Origin: Leptidea sinapis | Taxonomy: Eukaryota > Arthropoda > Insecta > Lepidoptera > Pieridae | Assembly (NCBI RefSeq): GCF_905404315.1 | Contig: NC_066312.1 | Coordinates: forward strand, 6,435,001-6,499,000 | Length of the DNA: 64,000 nt | Direction of reading: 5' to 3' | Part shown: positions 33,600 through 45,587 of the stretch, piece by piece | Layout of the letters: each line of letters opens with the position of its first letter | Position numbering within the stretch: position 1 is the first letter of the stretch | Program-made: the position numbers and the translations under genes | Notes under the pieces: generated by a model | Told to the model about the DNA's origin: nothing | Databases searched by the model: none | The model's input: only the letters and a program-made list of their open reading frames with translations

Positions 33600-35360
33600 A
33601 ATCATATATTATGAACGTAATTAGGTACCGCGTTTCAGACCAATTTTGTTGGGTACTGTATTCAAATTTGAATAATATCTCATATTTGTTAGATTTGAGT
33701 TTTCAAAACTTCGGGAGAGGAGCGAATCAATAATCTACCAAGGAGCAGACAGGATTCATACTTGAATAAATAGACATAATGAAGTGATAATAACATAAGA
33801 CAGATTTATTGAGTTTTATATGAACTTAAATAAAGCCTGTCCTAAGCCCTTAACTATTAGAATACCAGCGTATGAAGACAGCGTGGTAAGCCATTTGCCT
33901 GAAATCCGGACGTGGAAAGCATATAAGTGTTAATATAACATTTAATATAGCAACTCTGTTAGCCCTTTGACCCGTAGGAAAACGACCGTAATTTGCAGCC
34001 AAGTGGGTCATAGATAAATAACTGAGTAGCTAGTTAATAATTTAGGTTATCGCATATTTTGTGACAGCAATACGAGCGGTAACTGAACTATACTCCTGCA
34101 TAATTATAACGAATACATTACAAAACTGGGCAAGTGCGAAACTGGTTCGCGCAGCTAGCAACATTCTTGTAAATGATAATTCGGATTGAATTGGAACTGT
34201 ATAAAGATCTTGAGTGGTGAGTGAAAATAATGTACAGTTTTACAGTTTCCTGCCTACATATTGAATGCTGTACGTTCAGTGCAATAGTTGATGAAATATT
34301 TTGTTTCTTGATCTGCCACAGAATGAAAAAGATATTGTGGTTAATAGAAACATCTGATGAGCGTGTTAGTTGAGTCGAGCTGGGATTTCCTACTTCAAAC
34401 GATCCCCAAGTCCGTTGATGTCTCATAAGTATGAATATAAAAACCACTAGCTATAAATGTGTGTATAGCTCGTAGCCTGCAATTTAAATAGGTCAATTTG
34501 GGGCCATCACGCTAACGGAATCAAAGTACTTCCATCTCTATTATATCTGATCGTCAATGCTGGTAACGTAACTAGCCAACACGACGCATGCGCGCATTTT
34601 TCGGCCTAGTTCTTGGACGTGGCTTGCCTGTGTGCGTGGCTCGTGTATTGTGACAGTTGTACTTTGTAGGTCTGTCTGCATGTATGTGTTTGGCACGTAG
34701 GACGCGCCTCTCGACCTACATAGAGAACCCCGTTCGACGCGGATGCGACCACCCCTGTCCCCTCACACCGCAGAAGACCAATTTTTACAAACATTTAATT
34801 TCGTTCGGTGAATAGATAATATACCGCGCTACAATTTAAACATTACAACTAATAATTTCACGAAGATATTTTTATTATTACGTAATAATTCTTTTATTAT
34901 TCAAAACAGAGTTGCTATTAATTAAATTTAAAATAGTGCCTAGTTGGTTTATATATATTATGATATATTAATTAATTCGCTAATAATACATATACAAATT
35001 AAGAATGAAATTAAAAAGGACATTATATTTTTCGTATTTAATACGCCGCCAAACCGAATGTTTATTGCTTGTTAAGTCCATAGTCGTAGTTATATAATTC
35101 GATGGGAACCTTTATTAAAATTTCGGGTAATCGGGAAGGTTATACCATAGAGTAGGGATGAATACTTAGGCTATACGCATAGTCAAAAATTGATGAAAAG
35201 TGTAGCTATATAATATAATATACTATTTACTTAGCTATGTTACATCAGTATGTTGGTCAGGTTACCTTGAGTGATTCTACCTTCTAGAAAGCTCTCAACC
35301 CGGACCTGGGTGACCGAGCTGTGTTTGATGTGGAATTACGAAAAAACCTTGTTATTCAGA
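33600..35360. other. Unassigned intergenic DNA with one CpG-richer patch
   Basis: No gene was recognised. The patch 34575-34790 is GC-richer, holds a GCATGCGCGC motif of the NRF-1/Ewg type, and has a 62-codon minus-strand open frame starting at 34794 with no family likeness. It could be a promoter region for a minus-strand transcript, but nothing confirms it. Confidence 0.35.
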
Positions 35361-35369
35361 GATATATTT

Positions 35370-35800
35370 TTTAAATTCAAATATTTTTATTCAAAATAGG
35401 ATGTGACTTCACTTATTGAATGTCAAAAACTACCCATTCCAAAGAGAATGCCTCAGACCTGAGAAGAATGGGCGCAAAAAAATCAGCTGGCTTTTTTCAT
35501 TTTCATCAAAAATATGTTACCAAAGTAATATTCTACAATTAGACTTATTATTTAATAGCGTGAGGGCGGTCGCTCCACGCCAAATCTGTGGAATCATTAA
35601 GAAAGTTATTTATGTTATAGTAACCTTTACCACATAAACGTTTTTTAACAATTCTCTTGAATATCGTAATACTATTTTAAACATTTTCTGGGATCTTGTT
35701 GTAAAAGCATATACATCGCCCCACAAAAGACTTACTGACTCGACCTAGCCGAGTAGTAGGCATAACAAGTTTATGTTTGTTCTACACTGTTACTGTTAAA
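35370..35800 (-). mobile_element. LINE 3'-end copy, decayed, sister of 58385-58935
   Basis: The plus sequence TTCAAATATTTTTATTCAAA (35379) followed by GGATGTGAC and a long match through AACCTTTACCACA and CGCCCCACAAAAGACTTACT equals the copy at 58386-58770. Reading on minus gives the RT C-terminal frame, more decayed than in that copy. Confidence 0.75.
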
Positions 35801-35837
35801 TGCTATAGACTAACGTAGAAGAAATAACTGTCAATTT

Positions 35838-35915
35838 ATATGGAATAGGAGGACACTCTTAACTGGTGGTAAGTGACGACCTCTACAACTCCAGATGAAC
35901 AACAGTAGGTAGTGA
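35838..35915 (-). mobile_element. Short 3' remnant of the Jockey-type LINE
   Basis: ATGGAATAGGAGGACA, then a short degenerate piece and CCTCTACAACTCCAGATGAA, aligns with the 3' end of the minus-strand LINE at 43100-43200. About 75 bases remain, directly abutting the previous LINE end. Confidence 0.6.
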
Positions 35916-36059
35916 CCTTCTTTTACATTACAATTTGAATTCCTGTATTTATGAATATTTCCTGGTCCTCAAATTCAAACGTAAATTTTGTACTTTGTAC
36001 ACCTAATAATTATTTAATTGATTTATGTGTTTCGTTTGCACGTAGTTAGATAATGTGTT

Positions 36060-36140
36060 AAATACCTGCCATTAGGGTTACCATCCGTCCGGATTATTTC
36101 GGACAGGTCCGGCTCCCAAACTTGTCCGGATTGTATTTTT
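36060..36140. repeat. Short repeat with nested CCGGA palindromes
   Basis: GGGTTACCATCCGTCCGGAT, then TTCGGACAGGTCCGG and TTGTCCGGATTG: alternating complementary GTCCGGA/TCCGGAC blocks. It looks like one end of a small DNA element; no partner end seen. Confidence 0.4.
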
Positions 36141-36321
36141 AATTCGATGGAATATAGAAATGAAACCTTCATATTAACTAATATCTAATAAACATTTGGA
36201 AGAGTGTATAAATCATACATTTTAATTTATATTGTAATATAAATTAGTTTTAAAAAAGACCAACTTTACATGCTGTAAGACCATATTAATACCACCCTAT
36301 TTAATGACTAATAAATAAATA

Positions 36322-36712
36322 ATTTAATTGTGTCGTCCGCCAAGATCGGCAGGATTGTCGATGATTGTATTTGTGGAAACAATGATATAGTGGGAGTGTA
36401 CCAGTGGGAGGCTCCTTTGCACCGGATGCCGGCTAGATTGTGGGAATCACAACGGTGACTGTTTCTGCCGTAAAGCAGTAATGTGTCAGCATTACTGTGT
36501 TTCAGTCTGAAGGGCGCCGTAGCTAGTGAAATTACTGGGCAAATTAGACTTGACATCTTACGTCTCAAGGTGACGAGCGCAATTATAGTGCCGCTTTGTT
36601 TTTGGGTTTTTTCATTAATATTGAGCAGCGCTGCATTGTAATGGACAGGACGTATTAATTACCATCAGCTGAACGTCCTGCTCGTCTCGTCCCTTATTTT
36701 CATAAAAAAATA
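36322..36712 (+). mobile_element. Retroposon family copy 4, most complete copy
   Basis: About 390 bases in the sense direction. It contains CCAGTGGGAGGCTCCTTTGC, CGGATGCCGGCTAGATTGTG, GAAGGGCGCCGTAGCTAGTG, CATTGTAATGGACAGGACGT and the 3' end CGTCCCTTATTTTCATAAAA with an A tail. It has no coding capacity. The minus-strand open frames over it are shadows. Confidence 0.85.
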
Positions 36713-37061
36713 GCATACAATTGGTTCGAGCGATGACGACGCTTCTGTGATACACTGACTGACTACTCGTCAATACGTTGAACACGTGATCACCAGCACA
36801 CCGCGTGATGTCCACTCGTTGACCACGCGACGTTACTGACGATAACGCGACGTCAATCTATTGACCAGTGGACGACGAACTTCGGTATAATATATAACAC
36901 AATAAAATGGGTACAAAAAAGCGTGTGTTCATTAATTACAAATTAATTTTAGTATGATCGAACTACATACAACGTGCGGATGCTAGCACTCCGTTAAACA
37001 TGTTAACAAATACACTTCTAGAAAACAAAATAGGTCCAACTTTCTCATTTTCGGTAACTAA

Positions 37062-37395
37062 TCTTCTTAATATATATAAATTACGTGACACGTTGTTTGT
37101 CCACAATGGACTCCTAAACTAATGAACGGATTTTAATGGGGAATACTTCATGGAGTGCAGTTTAGTCCGACTTGAGAGATAGGATAGTTTTTATTTCGAT
37201 TTGGGACCCAAAATTATTTTAATACAACATACTTTCTATGAGAGAATTTATTGACGTACGGTTTGACAGCTCTGCTGTGACGACAGGGAGCATTTTTTAC
37301 GAAATAATTCTTGATGTTTGGAATATTATTGGCAAATTCCTATAAAACAGTATTATTTCACTATCTACAGAACGACTTTTGTCGGGTCAGCTAGT
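37062..37395 (+). mobile_element. Non-autonomous Helitron
   Basis: It begins with a TC near 37062-37066 followed by TTAATATATATAAATTACGT and GACACG, and ends GTCGGGTCAGCTAGT at 37381-37395. A 5' TC, 3' CTAG and no terminal inverted repeats are Helitron features. About 335 bases, no coding sequence. The same 3' end occurs at 8869 and 54486. Confidence 0.75.
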
Positions 37396-39050
37396 TATAA
37401 TATATTTTATCACTACATTATACTTATTGTGCAAATCTTGTCAAGATATTAAACCTATAATATTTTTTGCAATACAAGACCACTCTTATTTAAATGTCTC
37501 ATTCCGGTCATGCTTTTTTTTTGTTTAAATAAATTTATAAGGAGTAATATTAATCCTTAAATACTGGTTTTTGTGAAATCGCCACTTCCAAGTTGTCAAT
37601 ACCTTAGAATCTACTAAAATATGGATCCCTAGTATATTGCAAAAAATAGCCATTCGGGTGCATCAACCTAAACACAATAAATACCTTTAAGCTATTTAAA
37701 GTCAAAGTCAAAAATATTTTACTGACAAAATTAAAATCAAAAAATTGCTCGTCAACGTCAATCACCAATACAATTCAAATACATGTTAATTACACAAAAA
37801 CTTGAACATATATATTTTAAAAATAATTCAATTCAACAAGGCTGAACCATAAAATCCATAAAAAAAAGAACTATTCAATTCCACATTGTAATATCGTTTA
37901 CGTAATCTTCAACTTATTAAATGATATTGACAGAAGCGAAGCTGCGGTTAAAAGCAAGTTTAGTCATAAATGGGCTGGCGAGAAATGTCATTGTAAATAA
38001 CACACATGGTCACACAATTATCGGATAACTGCTCTGAGCTCGGAAAGCTGACCTATTTTCTATTTCCATCGACGGGCAGAGGTGCCCCGGATCGAGTTTA
38101 TCACATGATTTAGGTAATCGTCCACTCGCGTATGCCCCCTTAGGAGGAAAGTGATGCTAATATTACTTTACATTATAATATAATAATCTTATTATATAGT
38201 ATCACATACACTGATGTAGTAAGCAATAATTGTAACAGCTTTAAATACCATTATTATAGGTGATAATTTTTATTATGAGCAAACATTTACAACCGAATTC
38301 CATCATCGCACTTTCCGGCTAAACTCGTGATTCTTAATATATTACAAGAGTCTGTGTTGTGGAGTTCATATATAATTAAAAATTTAATTAAAAATATCCA
38401 AGTATACCTGAAATACACTTCTCCACAAATTATTTTGCCCATAATTAGGCATAGCCTGTGCTATGGGTTGCAGGATAACGAAATACGATATACTTAATTA
38501 AATATGCATGAATACAATTAAGCATCCATTCAATTTAGCATTGTGATGAATCAACAAATGGCCTGAGTTATTGTAGTAGGTCTCAATAATAAGGTTAGAG
38601 TAAATAATAAATAGATAAAGAAAATTTGTAAATCTACCTGTAACTATAAGGTGTTGGTGCTAGCAATCAAAGTATGTGTATTGTATTAAATATATTGTTA
38701 TCTTGTACCCATAGTTACAGGATATGCCTAGTTTTGGGGCAAGATAATTATTATAAAGGTTGAGCATGAAGGAAATTTTTCATGAGTTATGTTTTATGTT
38801 AGTGATTAACGAGCGATGACAATTAATGACCGCTGTATCTTATTTAAAGTAAAGATCATCCACTGATCTAGATTTATTGAAACTTCAATTAAATCTTTGA
38901 TCGACGATACGTCTAGATATAGACTTTGACAGCTGTGAAATCGTCGGAAAACAATTAACTTTAGAACTAACCTCTATTAAGTGTCATACAAATCCTCGGT
39001 GTAAGACGGTGTCACGAACACTTAACTAATATTCCTGTTTTTATCGCTTG
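37396..39050. other. AT-rich intergenic DNA
   Basis: No gene was recognised. AAAGTCAAAGTCAAAAATAT at 37700 resembles the 5' border of a common lepidopteran LINE 3'-end repeat. GCCTAGTTTTGGGGCAAGAT near 38727 recurs with changes at 41132. Confidence 0.35.
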
Positions 39051-39061
39051 TCTTACAGCAA

Positions 39062-39339
39062 CAGACTATCTTTCTAGACTTATAAAATTATCTAAGAAGT
39101 TCTTACGACATTCACAAACTGAGGTGGAAAGGTACAATTCGCAGTGTACGGAGTTTATAACTCCAATAAGCATACCAAAAAATAGGCATCTACTTAGTTA
39201 TATTCCTTTCTCAAATATTATTCAGGTTCACAGTATAATATTTACAGTTGTTAATAACGGCTCGTTTGCAATAACCCACACGCCCGTTTTAATCACACAG
39301 CGGTTTTCAATACAATTGTGGGAAATAATAAAAAAATAA
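39062..39339 (+). other. Open reading stretch behind a strong acceptor
   Basis: TTTTTATCGCTTGTCTTACAG (39039-39059) is a good acceptor. From 39062 a frame stays open for about 92 codons (TDYLSRLIKLSKKFLRHSQT..., ending WEIIKK and TAA), with AATAAA-like text after it. A GTGGAA donor at 39122 could cut it short. No domain is recognisable; composition is only partly protein-like. It may be a terminal exon of an unknown gene or chance. Confidence 0.3.
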
Positions 39340-39967
39340 ATTAAAGAATTAAATATGTTTATTTCAACACATATATTTTGCACATAGGTTAACAAAAAAA
39401 CAATTAATCGCACAAAAACAAATTATCATTTCAAAATGGCGCGTTTTGCAACTGGGCTTTTTTAGAACGGCAACGGGGTCGTACGTATTATATAAATATT
39501 ATTAAAATGTTAATTAAATATTATAATTAACCATTTAAAATAATGTTTGAAATTCAATGCACAAAAACATACGGACTCATTCATTTATATGTAAAACCAT
39601 ATCCGATATTATATATAAAACTCCTACTACCAAACTTTTGGATTGACTTATAAATTTAAAACTAAACGAAATTCATGACCTCGTAAAATAAAGGGGCCTA
39701 TGGGTAAGTAATAATTTTATAACCTCTGAAAGTACCAACGCCATGTTTAGCAAATGTATTGAAAGAACACTTTTGAATAATCAATTACATATAAAACAGT
39801 ATGAAAACTACCACTACCAACCGATTCTTAAAACTGAATGCAATCGAGTCACTATTAATACCAATAAAAATAAGCTTTACATAAAATAAATTGAGTAAGC
39901 CGTATGTATATATATTTAAGTATTTGGGAAGTGACGCTTATACGTTTAAACAATTCCTTTGTTGCAG

Positions 39968-40063
39968 GAGCGGCAGATGAGATCTGCTGATTATTTCTCC
40001 ATCTATTCACTAGAACAGAGACGGGAACAAAAGGTGTCAGCTTCTGTACAATTTCACTTATAG
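39968..40063 (+). CDS. Candidate short exon of an unknown gene
   Basis: After acceptor TTTGTTGCAG the frame reads ERQMRSADYFSIYSLEQRRE, then QKVSASVQFHL and TAG (31 codons). A GTGTCA donor after QK (40033) could end an internal exon there. The text is unusually protein-like for this AT-rich stretch (charged, helical, no runs). No other exon of the same gene could be joined with confidence. Confidence 0.4.
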   Translation, partial: ERQMRSADYFSIYSLEQRREQKVSASVQFHL

Positions 40064-40439
40064 ATAATCAAATCTTTTTGGTTTGAATCAAATGGAATGT
40101 GCAAAACGAAAAACAATAAAAGACTATCAATTTATTTTTCTGTCACATACATTCTTAAAAACGTTTTTTGTTTTATTTTAGATAAGTCTTGTATACAAAT
40201 GAGTATTAAAAAAGATAAGATGACTCCTATATACTCCATCCATAACTATAAAACATCGCCCAATAGCTTTTTCTCTTTGTTTGTGGAAAATGAATGAATA
40301 ACTCATAAACAAAGAGAATTAAAAATATTCTGATTGGTTGGATCTGAAGCTACTTGTTCAGTACATAACTGAATGGTAACGAGTTTGTTTTAAGTGTAAG
40401 TGCGCTAACAAAGGTTTCTCTTTGTTTGCAGTAGAAGGC

Positions 40440-40660
40440 TCGCTGGTCTGTCGTACTATATTTAATTTAGTCTGCGAGGAGTGAGGAGCGATGCGGGAAC
40501 CGTATGTAGGGCACCTAGTTCTGTACCTCCCAACCCACCCCTCCCTGCGGGCTACTGGGGCCCCGTGACCTATTTACTTCAGCTTTACGTAAGCCCCGTA
40601 GCCGCCCTCGCTGTACGTAGCTACTGCTATCTACTGCTTCAAGCAGCTGTAATTTGATTT
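40440..40660. other. GC-rich patch, unassigned
   Basis: It includes CCCACCCCTCCCTGCGGGCT and CGTAGCCGCCCTCGC. It contrasts with the flanks and could be an old promoter or a repeat fragment. No open frame supports a gene. The octamer TCTCTTTG recurs around 40271 and 40415, with its complement near 40307. Confidence 0.3.
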
Positions 40661-41539
40661 GTGTCTAGTTAGTTAACACACGTGACTCCAAGCTGCGGCT
40701 TACAAAGAACCCAAAACTAAAGCCGAAACTAAGCCGCATTTTATGTTTTATAAAACGCCTTTGTCTTTCGATCTATTCTTCTGTTGTCTATAATATGACG
40801 TTATAACAATCATACATAAAATTAGCAGGTGGCTATATCCGTATGTAGGTAAATCATAATGTATTAAGAAATTAAACATTTTGACATTATTCGTTTCACC
40901 CACACTTTCTTATATTACTGTGGTTCTGCTTCAGTATATGAATGTTAAACAGTTAAAGAATAGGTACTAGTGTTATAACATTCTTTTCAACACACTTTCT
41001 AATAGCATGGGTCTTATGACATCGATTTAAGTCTCATAATTCAACATAACATTAAACACTCGAAGTGCTATGATGTTGTTATTATATTATGCCGATTTTG
41101 TTTATACCGCACTTGTGCAGTCGAAATATAGAAGTGCCTAGTTTGGGGCTAGATTGATTATCTAGGTGTGAAAGTGGGCCGGCCATACATTTACATAGAA
41201 CAATATATATTTATGATACAGACTCTGGAACGGCACAGGAATACCCGCGCAAAGTGGCGCGTTTGAATAGCCGAAATATATCGCACGAAAATAATATTTA
41301 TTTTTTAATTCAATAACAATGTTTTTTATTTATAATTTGACGTGTTTGATAACTTTTAGAATGTAAATAATCAAATTCAAGTATTTTTAAAAATAATGCA
41401 TATACCCTATTTTTCATACGTGTGTAATGTTCTGCTAGGGCCAGAGAAAAAGCCAACACATTTACTGAAGATTATAATATATTATCTAGCAGATGTTCTT
41501 ACTTATAAATCTGACTTTTTATGGATTTGAAAGTATTTA

Positions 41540-41920
41540 TTAATCAGGGGGGTTATTAAAAGCTTAAAAAATAAGAAAGATCCTGGTTTTAATCTGATTA
41601 CGCAATAAATTCTTAATGAGTACTATTTTGGATGGATCAGTATCTGACATAAAGAAATTAATATAAAATTAGAAGAAATATGCCCATAGATACTTTGCGT
41701 TATTAAAATCATACTTGGAAATACACTATTTCAACTAAAGGAGGGACACAAGCTGCTACTGGTACCAGAAGACGCTGTTATTGACTATACTATAGGTGCA
41801 CTCCGCCAAATGCATATTTATCCACATTAACTGAAATTATTACTACGATAAATTATGCTGGCGATACTACTAACTTGTGTAGTGACAAAGACCCCTGCAA
41901 AAAAGACTATATTATTTGTA
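41540..41920 (+). mobile_element. Jockey-clade reverse transcriptase fragment, heavily decayed
   Basis: IKSLKNKKDPGFNLIT near 41553-41602 equals the usual start of a Jockey RT (I..LKNKKAPG.D.I). After a deletion a second segment reads YLSTLTEIITTINYAGDTTN then LCSDKDP near 41818-41897, corresponding to the FADDTA catalytic block with Asp-to-Gly change at its first Asp. It is a different family from the LINE at 43100-44580. Confidence 0.65.
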
Positions 41921-42599
41921 AAATTATGATGAAAATAATATAACATTTAGAATATGAATATGATTAAATGAAGAGAAAAATAGTTAAAAGAGAGTTGTTG
42001 CATTTTCTACACTAATAATGGGTATAAATTACTTACTGATGCTATTTCTGTAAGCTAATATTCAACGCAATGAAAGTATAGAAAGTGCCAAAATTAGTCT
42101 AAGGTAAAAATTTAGCCTCGAGCAACTTTCACTTTCTCACGTTGAGAACATAAAGGGTTTTAGCTGATGAAATATTAGATTGAGTATACCTAAATAGCTA
42201 CATTCATTTTATGCAATTTTAATACTTTTAGCTATTGTTAATACAAAGTTGGATGCTACATTTTCTTTGTGCAGACAAAGTATAAAATAAAGTGTAAAAT
42301 TACTCGAGTATTTATCTGATGGTAGAATTATGAATAGTTCTTAAAATTCAAAAGTGCCCATATCATGCGCCTTCTGGAAGTTTTCACTTCTATTTTTTCC
42401 ACACACCTTTTTATGTTACGCAATTATTATTTTACGCTTGTGATACTGGTGATGTTATAAAGCCAAAGCTATCAAAATATTGTATTGTCATTATTTCTCA
42501 AGTCGTTAATTTTTTTTTGAAGTTAATGGTACATCATAAATGTGGTGAAAACTAATTTGAAAGATGCCGTTACGGAGTTAGTTATACATATACCTATGT

Positions 42600-42910
42600 A
42601 TATGTCAATCAAACATAAAGCGTATAAAATACAAATTTGTAATTTACCAAAAATAATGATGCCATAACATCCAAAGTAGTGGGTGACGTGAACTGCAAAC
42701 ATACATAATTATTAAGTACATAAAATAACATATTATTCCGTCCCAGCGGATACTCCATAGGGAGTGCTACTTGCATCTCTCTCTCCCCAAGAGAAGGTCG
42801 CCTTTGATGAAGGCTTGAGGGCACTTGCCCAAATGGGTAGGTATTTAGGTTTTAAGTGAGTGCCACATAACCAACGCAGACTTTGACTGCGTTGGTAAAA
42901 AAATTTATAA
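42600..42910. other. Unassigned, possible repeat
   Basis: The segment 42740-42830 is less AT-rich (CCCAGCGGATACTCCATAGG...CTCTCTCCCCAAGAGAAGG). AACGCAGACTTTGACTGCGTT (42872-42892) is a 9-base inverted pair around a 3-base loop. No gene was seen. Confidence 0.35.
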
Positions 42911-43045
42911 TAAAACGTAGCAGTACCTAGTAGTTTGTACGCATAGGTGAGCAGAATTGTCCCACCAACTTTCTATACCTACTGAGTCTACGGCGAAAGC
43001 AACAGAGAGCTTTTGTGACAGTAAAATATAAGTACTACTCATAAA

Positions 43046-43088
43046 ATTGTCCGAGTTAAATTTACCACTTAAATGAAACTCGGACAAT
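43046..43088. repeat. 12-bp perfect hairpin beside the LINE 3' end
   Basis: ATTGTCCGAGTT (43046-43057) and AACTCGGACAAT (43077-43088) are exact inverted repeats with a 19-base loop, lying 13 bases before the poly-T that marks the LINE tail. Confidence 0.85.
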
Positions 43089-43099
43089 ACTTTTATATC

Positions 43100-44580
43100 T
43101 TTTTTTTTCCATGGAATAGGAGGACAATCGAGCGTACGGGTCACCTGTTGTTAAGTGATCACAGCCCCCACAATCTCTTGCAACACCAGAGGAATCACAG
43201 GAGCGTTGCCGGCCTTTAAGGAAGGTGTACGCGCTTTTTTTGAAGGTACCCATGTCGTATCGTCCCGGAAACACCCCACAAGGAAGCTCATTCCATAGCT
43301 TTGTAGTACGTGGAAGAAAGCTCCTTGAAAACCGCACTGTGGAGGACCGCCACACATCCAGATGGTGAGGATGATATCCTAACTTGTGGCGTGTCGTGCG
43401 AAGGTGGAATTCGGCGGCAGGAATCATGTTAAACAGCTCTTCGGAACACTTTCCGTGATAAATGCGGTAGAAGACACACAATGAAGCGACGTCTCTACGC
43501 AACGCCAAGTGATCCAGCCGTTCACAGAGCACTGGGTCCCCGACAATTCGAGCTTCCGATACTAGGCGAGGCTTTGAGGGAAGTGTTGTCGAAGAGCGGT
43601 GATACGACAAATGGGGTTTTTTTTAGTGGTAAATGCGCAAACTTGAGTCTTCTGGGGGTTAAATTCGACAAGGTTCAATTTTCCCCATTCCGGGACCTTC
43701 TTAAGAGAGGACTCGATAGAAGATACAAGTTTCTCCCGGCACTGGTCGACGATTTCCCGAGAGAGACCTGCATGGCCCGTGTATACGGCATCACCAGTGC
43801 TGTCGTCTGCATAGCAATTAATGTTGGAGGTGTCCAACATATCATTGATATGCAGAAGAAACAGCGGAGACAGCACACAGCCTTGGGGCACCCCAGCATT
43901 CACGGGCTTCGGGTTCCAGCAATATCCGTTAAAAAGGGCCTGTATGCTGCGCCCAGTGAGGAAGCTGGAGGTCCACTTGCACAAGCTCTCGGGAAGCCCA
44001 AATGATGGAAGTTTGGAGAGGAGCGCCTTGTGCCATACACGATCAAAGGCCTTCGCTATATCCAGGCTAACTTCCAGGCCTTCCCCCTTGCTTTCAATAG
44101 CCGCAGCCCATCTATGTAGGTATACCAGAAGATCACCTGCCGACCGACCATGGTCGTTGTAGAAACCCTTATTGTCGGTCGTTGATCAACTGGTGACCCT
44201 CTAGGTATACGAAGAGCTGACGGCTTATTATGCTCTCCATGATTTTGGAGAGCAGGGAGGTAATAGCAATAGGCCTGTAGTTTGCCGGATCCGAACTGTC
44301 TCCTTTTTTTTGGATCGTATGGACAAGGGCTGACTTCCATGAATCAGGGACTACGCCTTTAGAATAAGAGTGCCGGAATAAACGCGTTAGCACCGGCGTC
44401 AACTCAGGAGCACACGTTCTCAGCACGATTGGAAAAATGCCACCCGGCCCGCTCGACTTCCTGACGTCCAACGAAAACAGAGCTCGCCTAACAGTTGAGT
44501 GTCTGAACTGTACTTCAGGCATAGGGCTCTGACACCGCGGGATGGTCGGCGGTGTTTTTCCGTTGTCGTCTATCTAATCT
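43100..44580 (-). mobile_element. Jockey-type LINE, 5'-truncated, frameshifted
   Basis: Minus strand, in order: VRRALFSLDVRKSSGPGGI near 44430-44490 (RT start), NYRPIAITSLLSKIMES near 44230-44285, SLDIAKAFDRVWHKAL-type block A near 44030-44075, NAGVPQGCVLSPLFLLHIND block B near 43840-43900, CYADDS (YxDD active site, intact) near 43795-43815, LNLVEFNPQKTQVCAF near 43640-43690, and the C-terminal region CERLDHLALRRDVASLCVFY near 43465-43530 to FKKSAYTFLKGRQRS near 43200-43250. At least three frameshifts or stops separate these. The A-tail appears as poly-T at 43101-43109 on plus. Endonuclease missing. Same family as 2210-3895. Confidence 0.9.
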
Positions 44581-44589
44581 AATCTAAAA

Positions 44590-45580
44590 TATATTAAGCG
44601 GAAAAGAGGGTGACAATTCATAAGGCGAAAGAATGTGCTGCTCGTGTGGTGAAAAGCAAGTAGGTACTACTTGGACCACACGGGCAAAAGATCAACCAGA
44701 TCGGAAATATATGGAGGAAATCTTTGCCAAAAAAGGGCAAAAAGTCTAATTATTATTTTAAGATTAGAACCCAAACTCAAAAGAAATTTAAAAAATTTAC
44801 ATAAATTGTATTATAAACTCTCTCAGAAGACTGAGGCAAAATAGAATCAATATCAGCAGAAATAATATTAATAATAACCCACAATACTATACCATTAGAC
44901 ATAATTCTGTGAAAGTAACTAAATATTCCAATCTTGCAGTTTTGATATCAGTCAATGAACGTATCTTATCTGCTTATGTAATAGAACTTAGTTTACTCGA
45001 CATAGTATCTAACAACATTCCTAGAAAAACAGCAGTATCAACTATGTCTAGTTCCTCGTTCTTAAGTTGTAAAACATTCATTACTTCTTACGATTTTGTA
45101 AACGAAAAGCAATACATTTTTAAATTCTATACCAATAAGAAGCAAGTTATTTGTCTTATACACATCTTTAGTGATTGCAATTTTAATATAATGTTAATAT
45201 GATGTATGTATTAAAACAATTTCATAGTTATCCTCAACATGACAAGGGAGGTCATGTAAATGAATTAGAAACAAGAACGATCCTAAAACTGAACCCTGTG
45301 GCACTCCCATTTTTACAATTGATCCGAATCTTATGAAACAAAAAGCCGTTTAGCCATTAGGTTAAAATGAATTTTTCAAAAGTCCGGCTCTCATTTTCTG
45401 TCTGATGTTATCTGCAGGAAACTTATTTTAGCTTTACTTTTGTTTTGCTTCAATGATTCAAACTCAAGTAACAGGCCACAGTGGTCCGAATCTAATTTCT
45501 AAAATATTAATATAGAAATCTCCAGATATAATTTAGTTCTTCATTTGATTCTGTAGTTCTAAGCAATACTTTAAATACAT
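44590..45580. other. Unassigned intergenic DNA
   Basis: Starts after TCTAATCTAATCTAA, a short tandem near the LINE 5' edge. The 97-codon frame at 44909 is Ser/Ile/Lys-rich and shows no domain. Charged text near 44630-44740 could be a decayed retroelement linker; not assigned. Confidence 0.35.
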
Positions 45581-45587
45581 ACAACAC

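Noticed and set aside
43481..44162. Long plus-strand frames of 174 and 113 codons
   Set aside because: They are antisense shadows of the minus-strand LINE reverse transcriptase.
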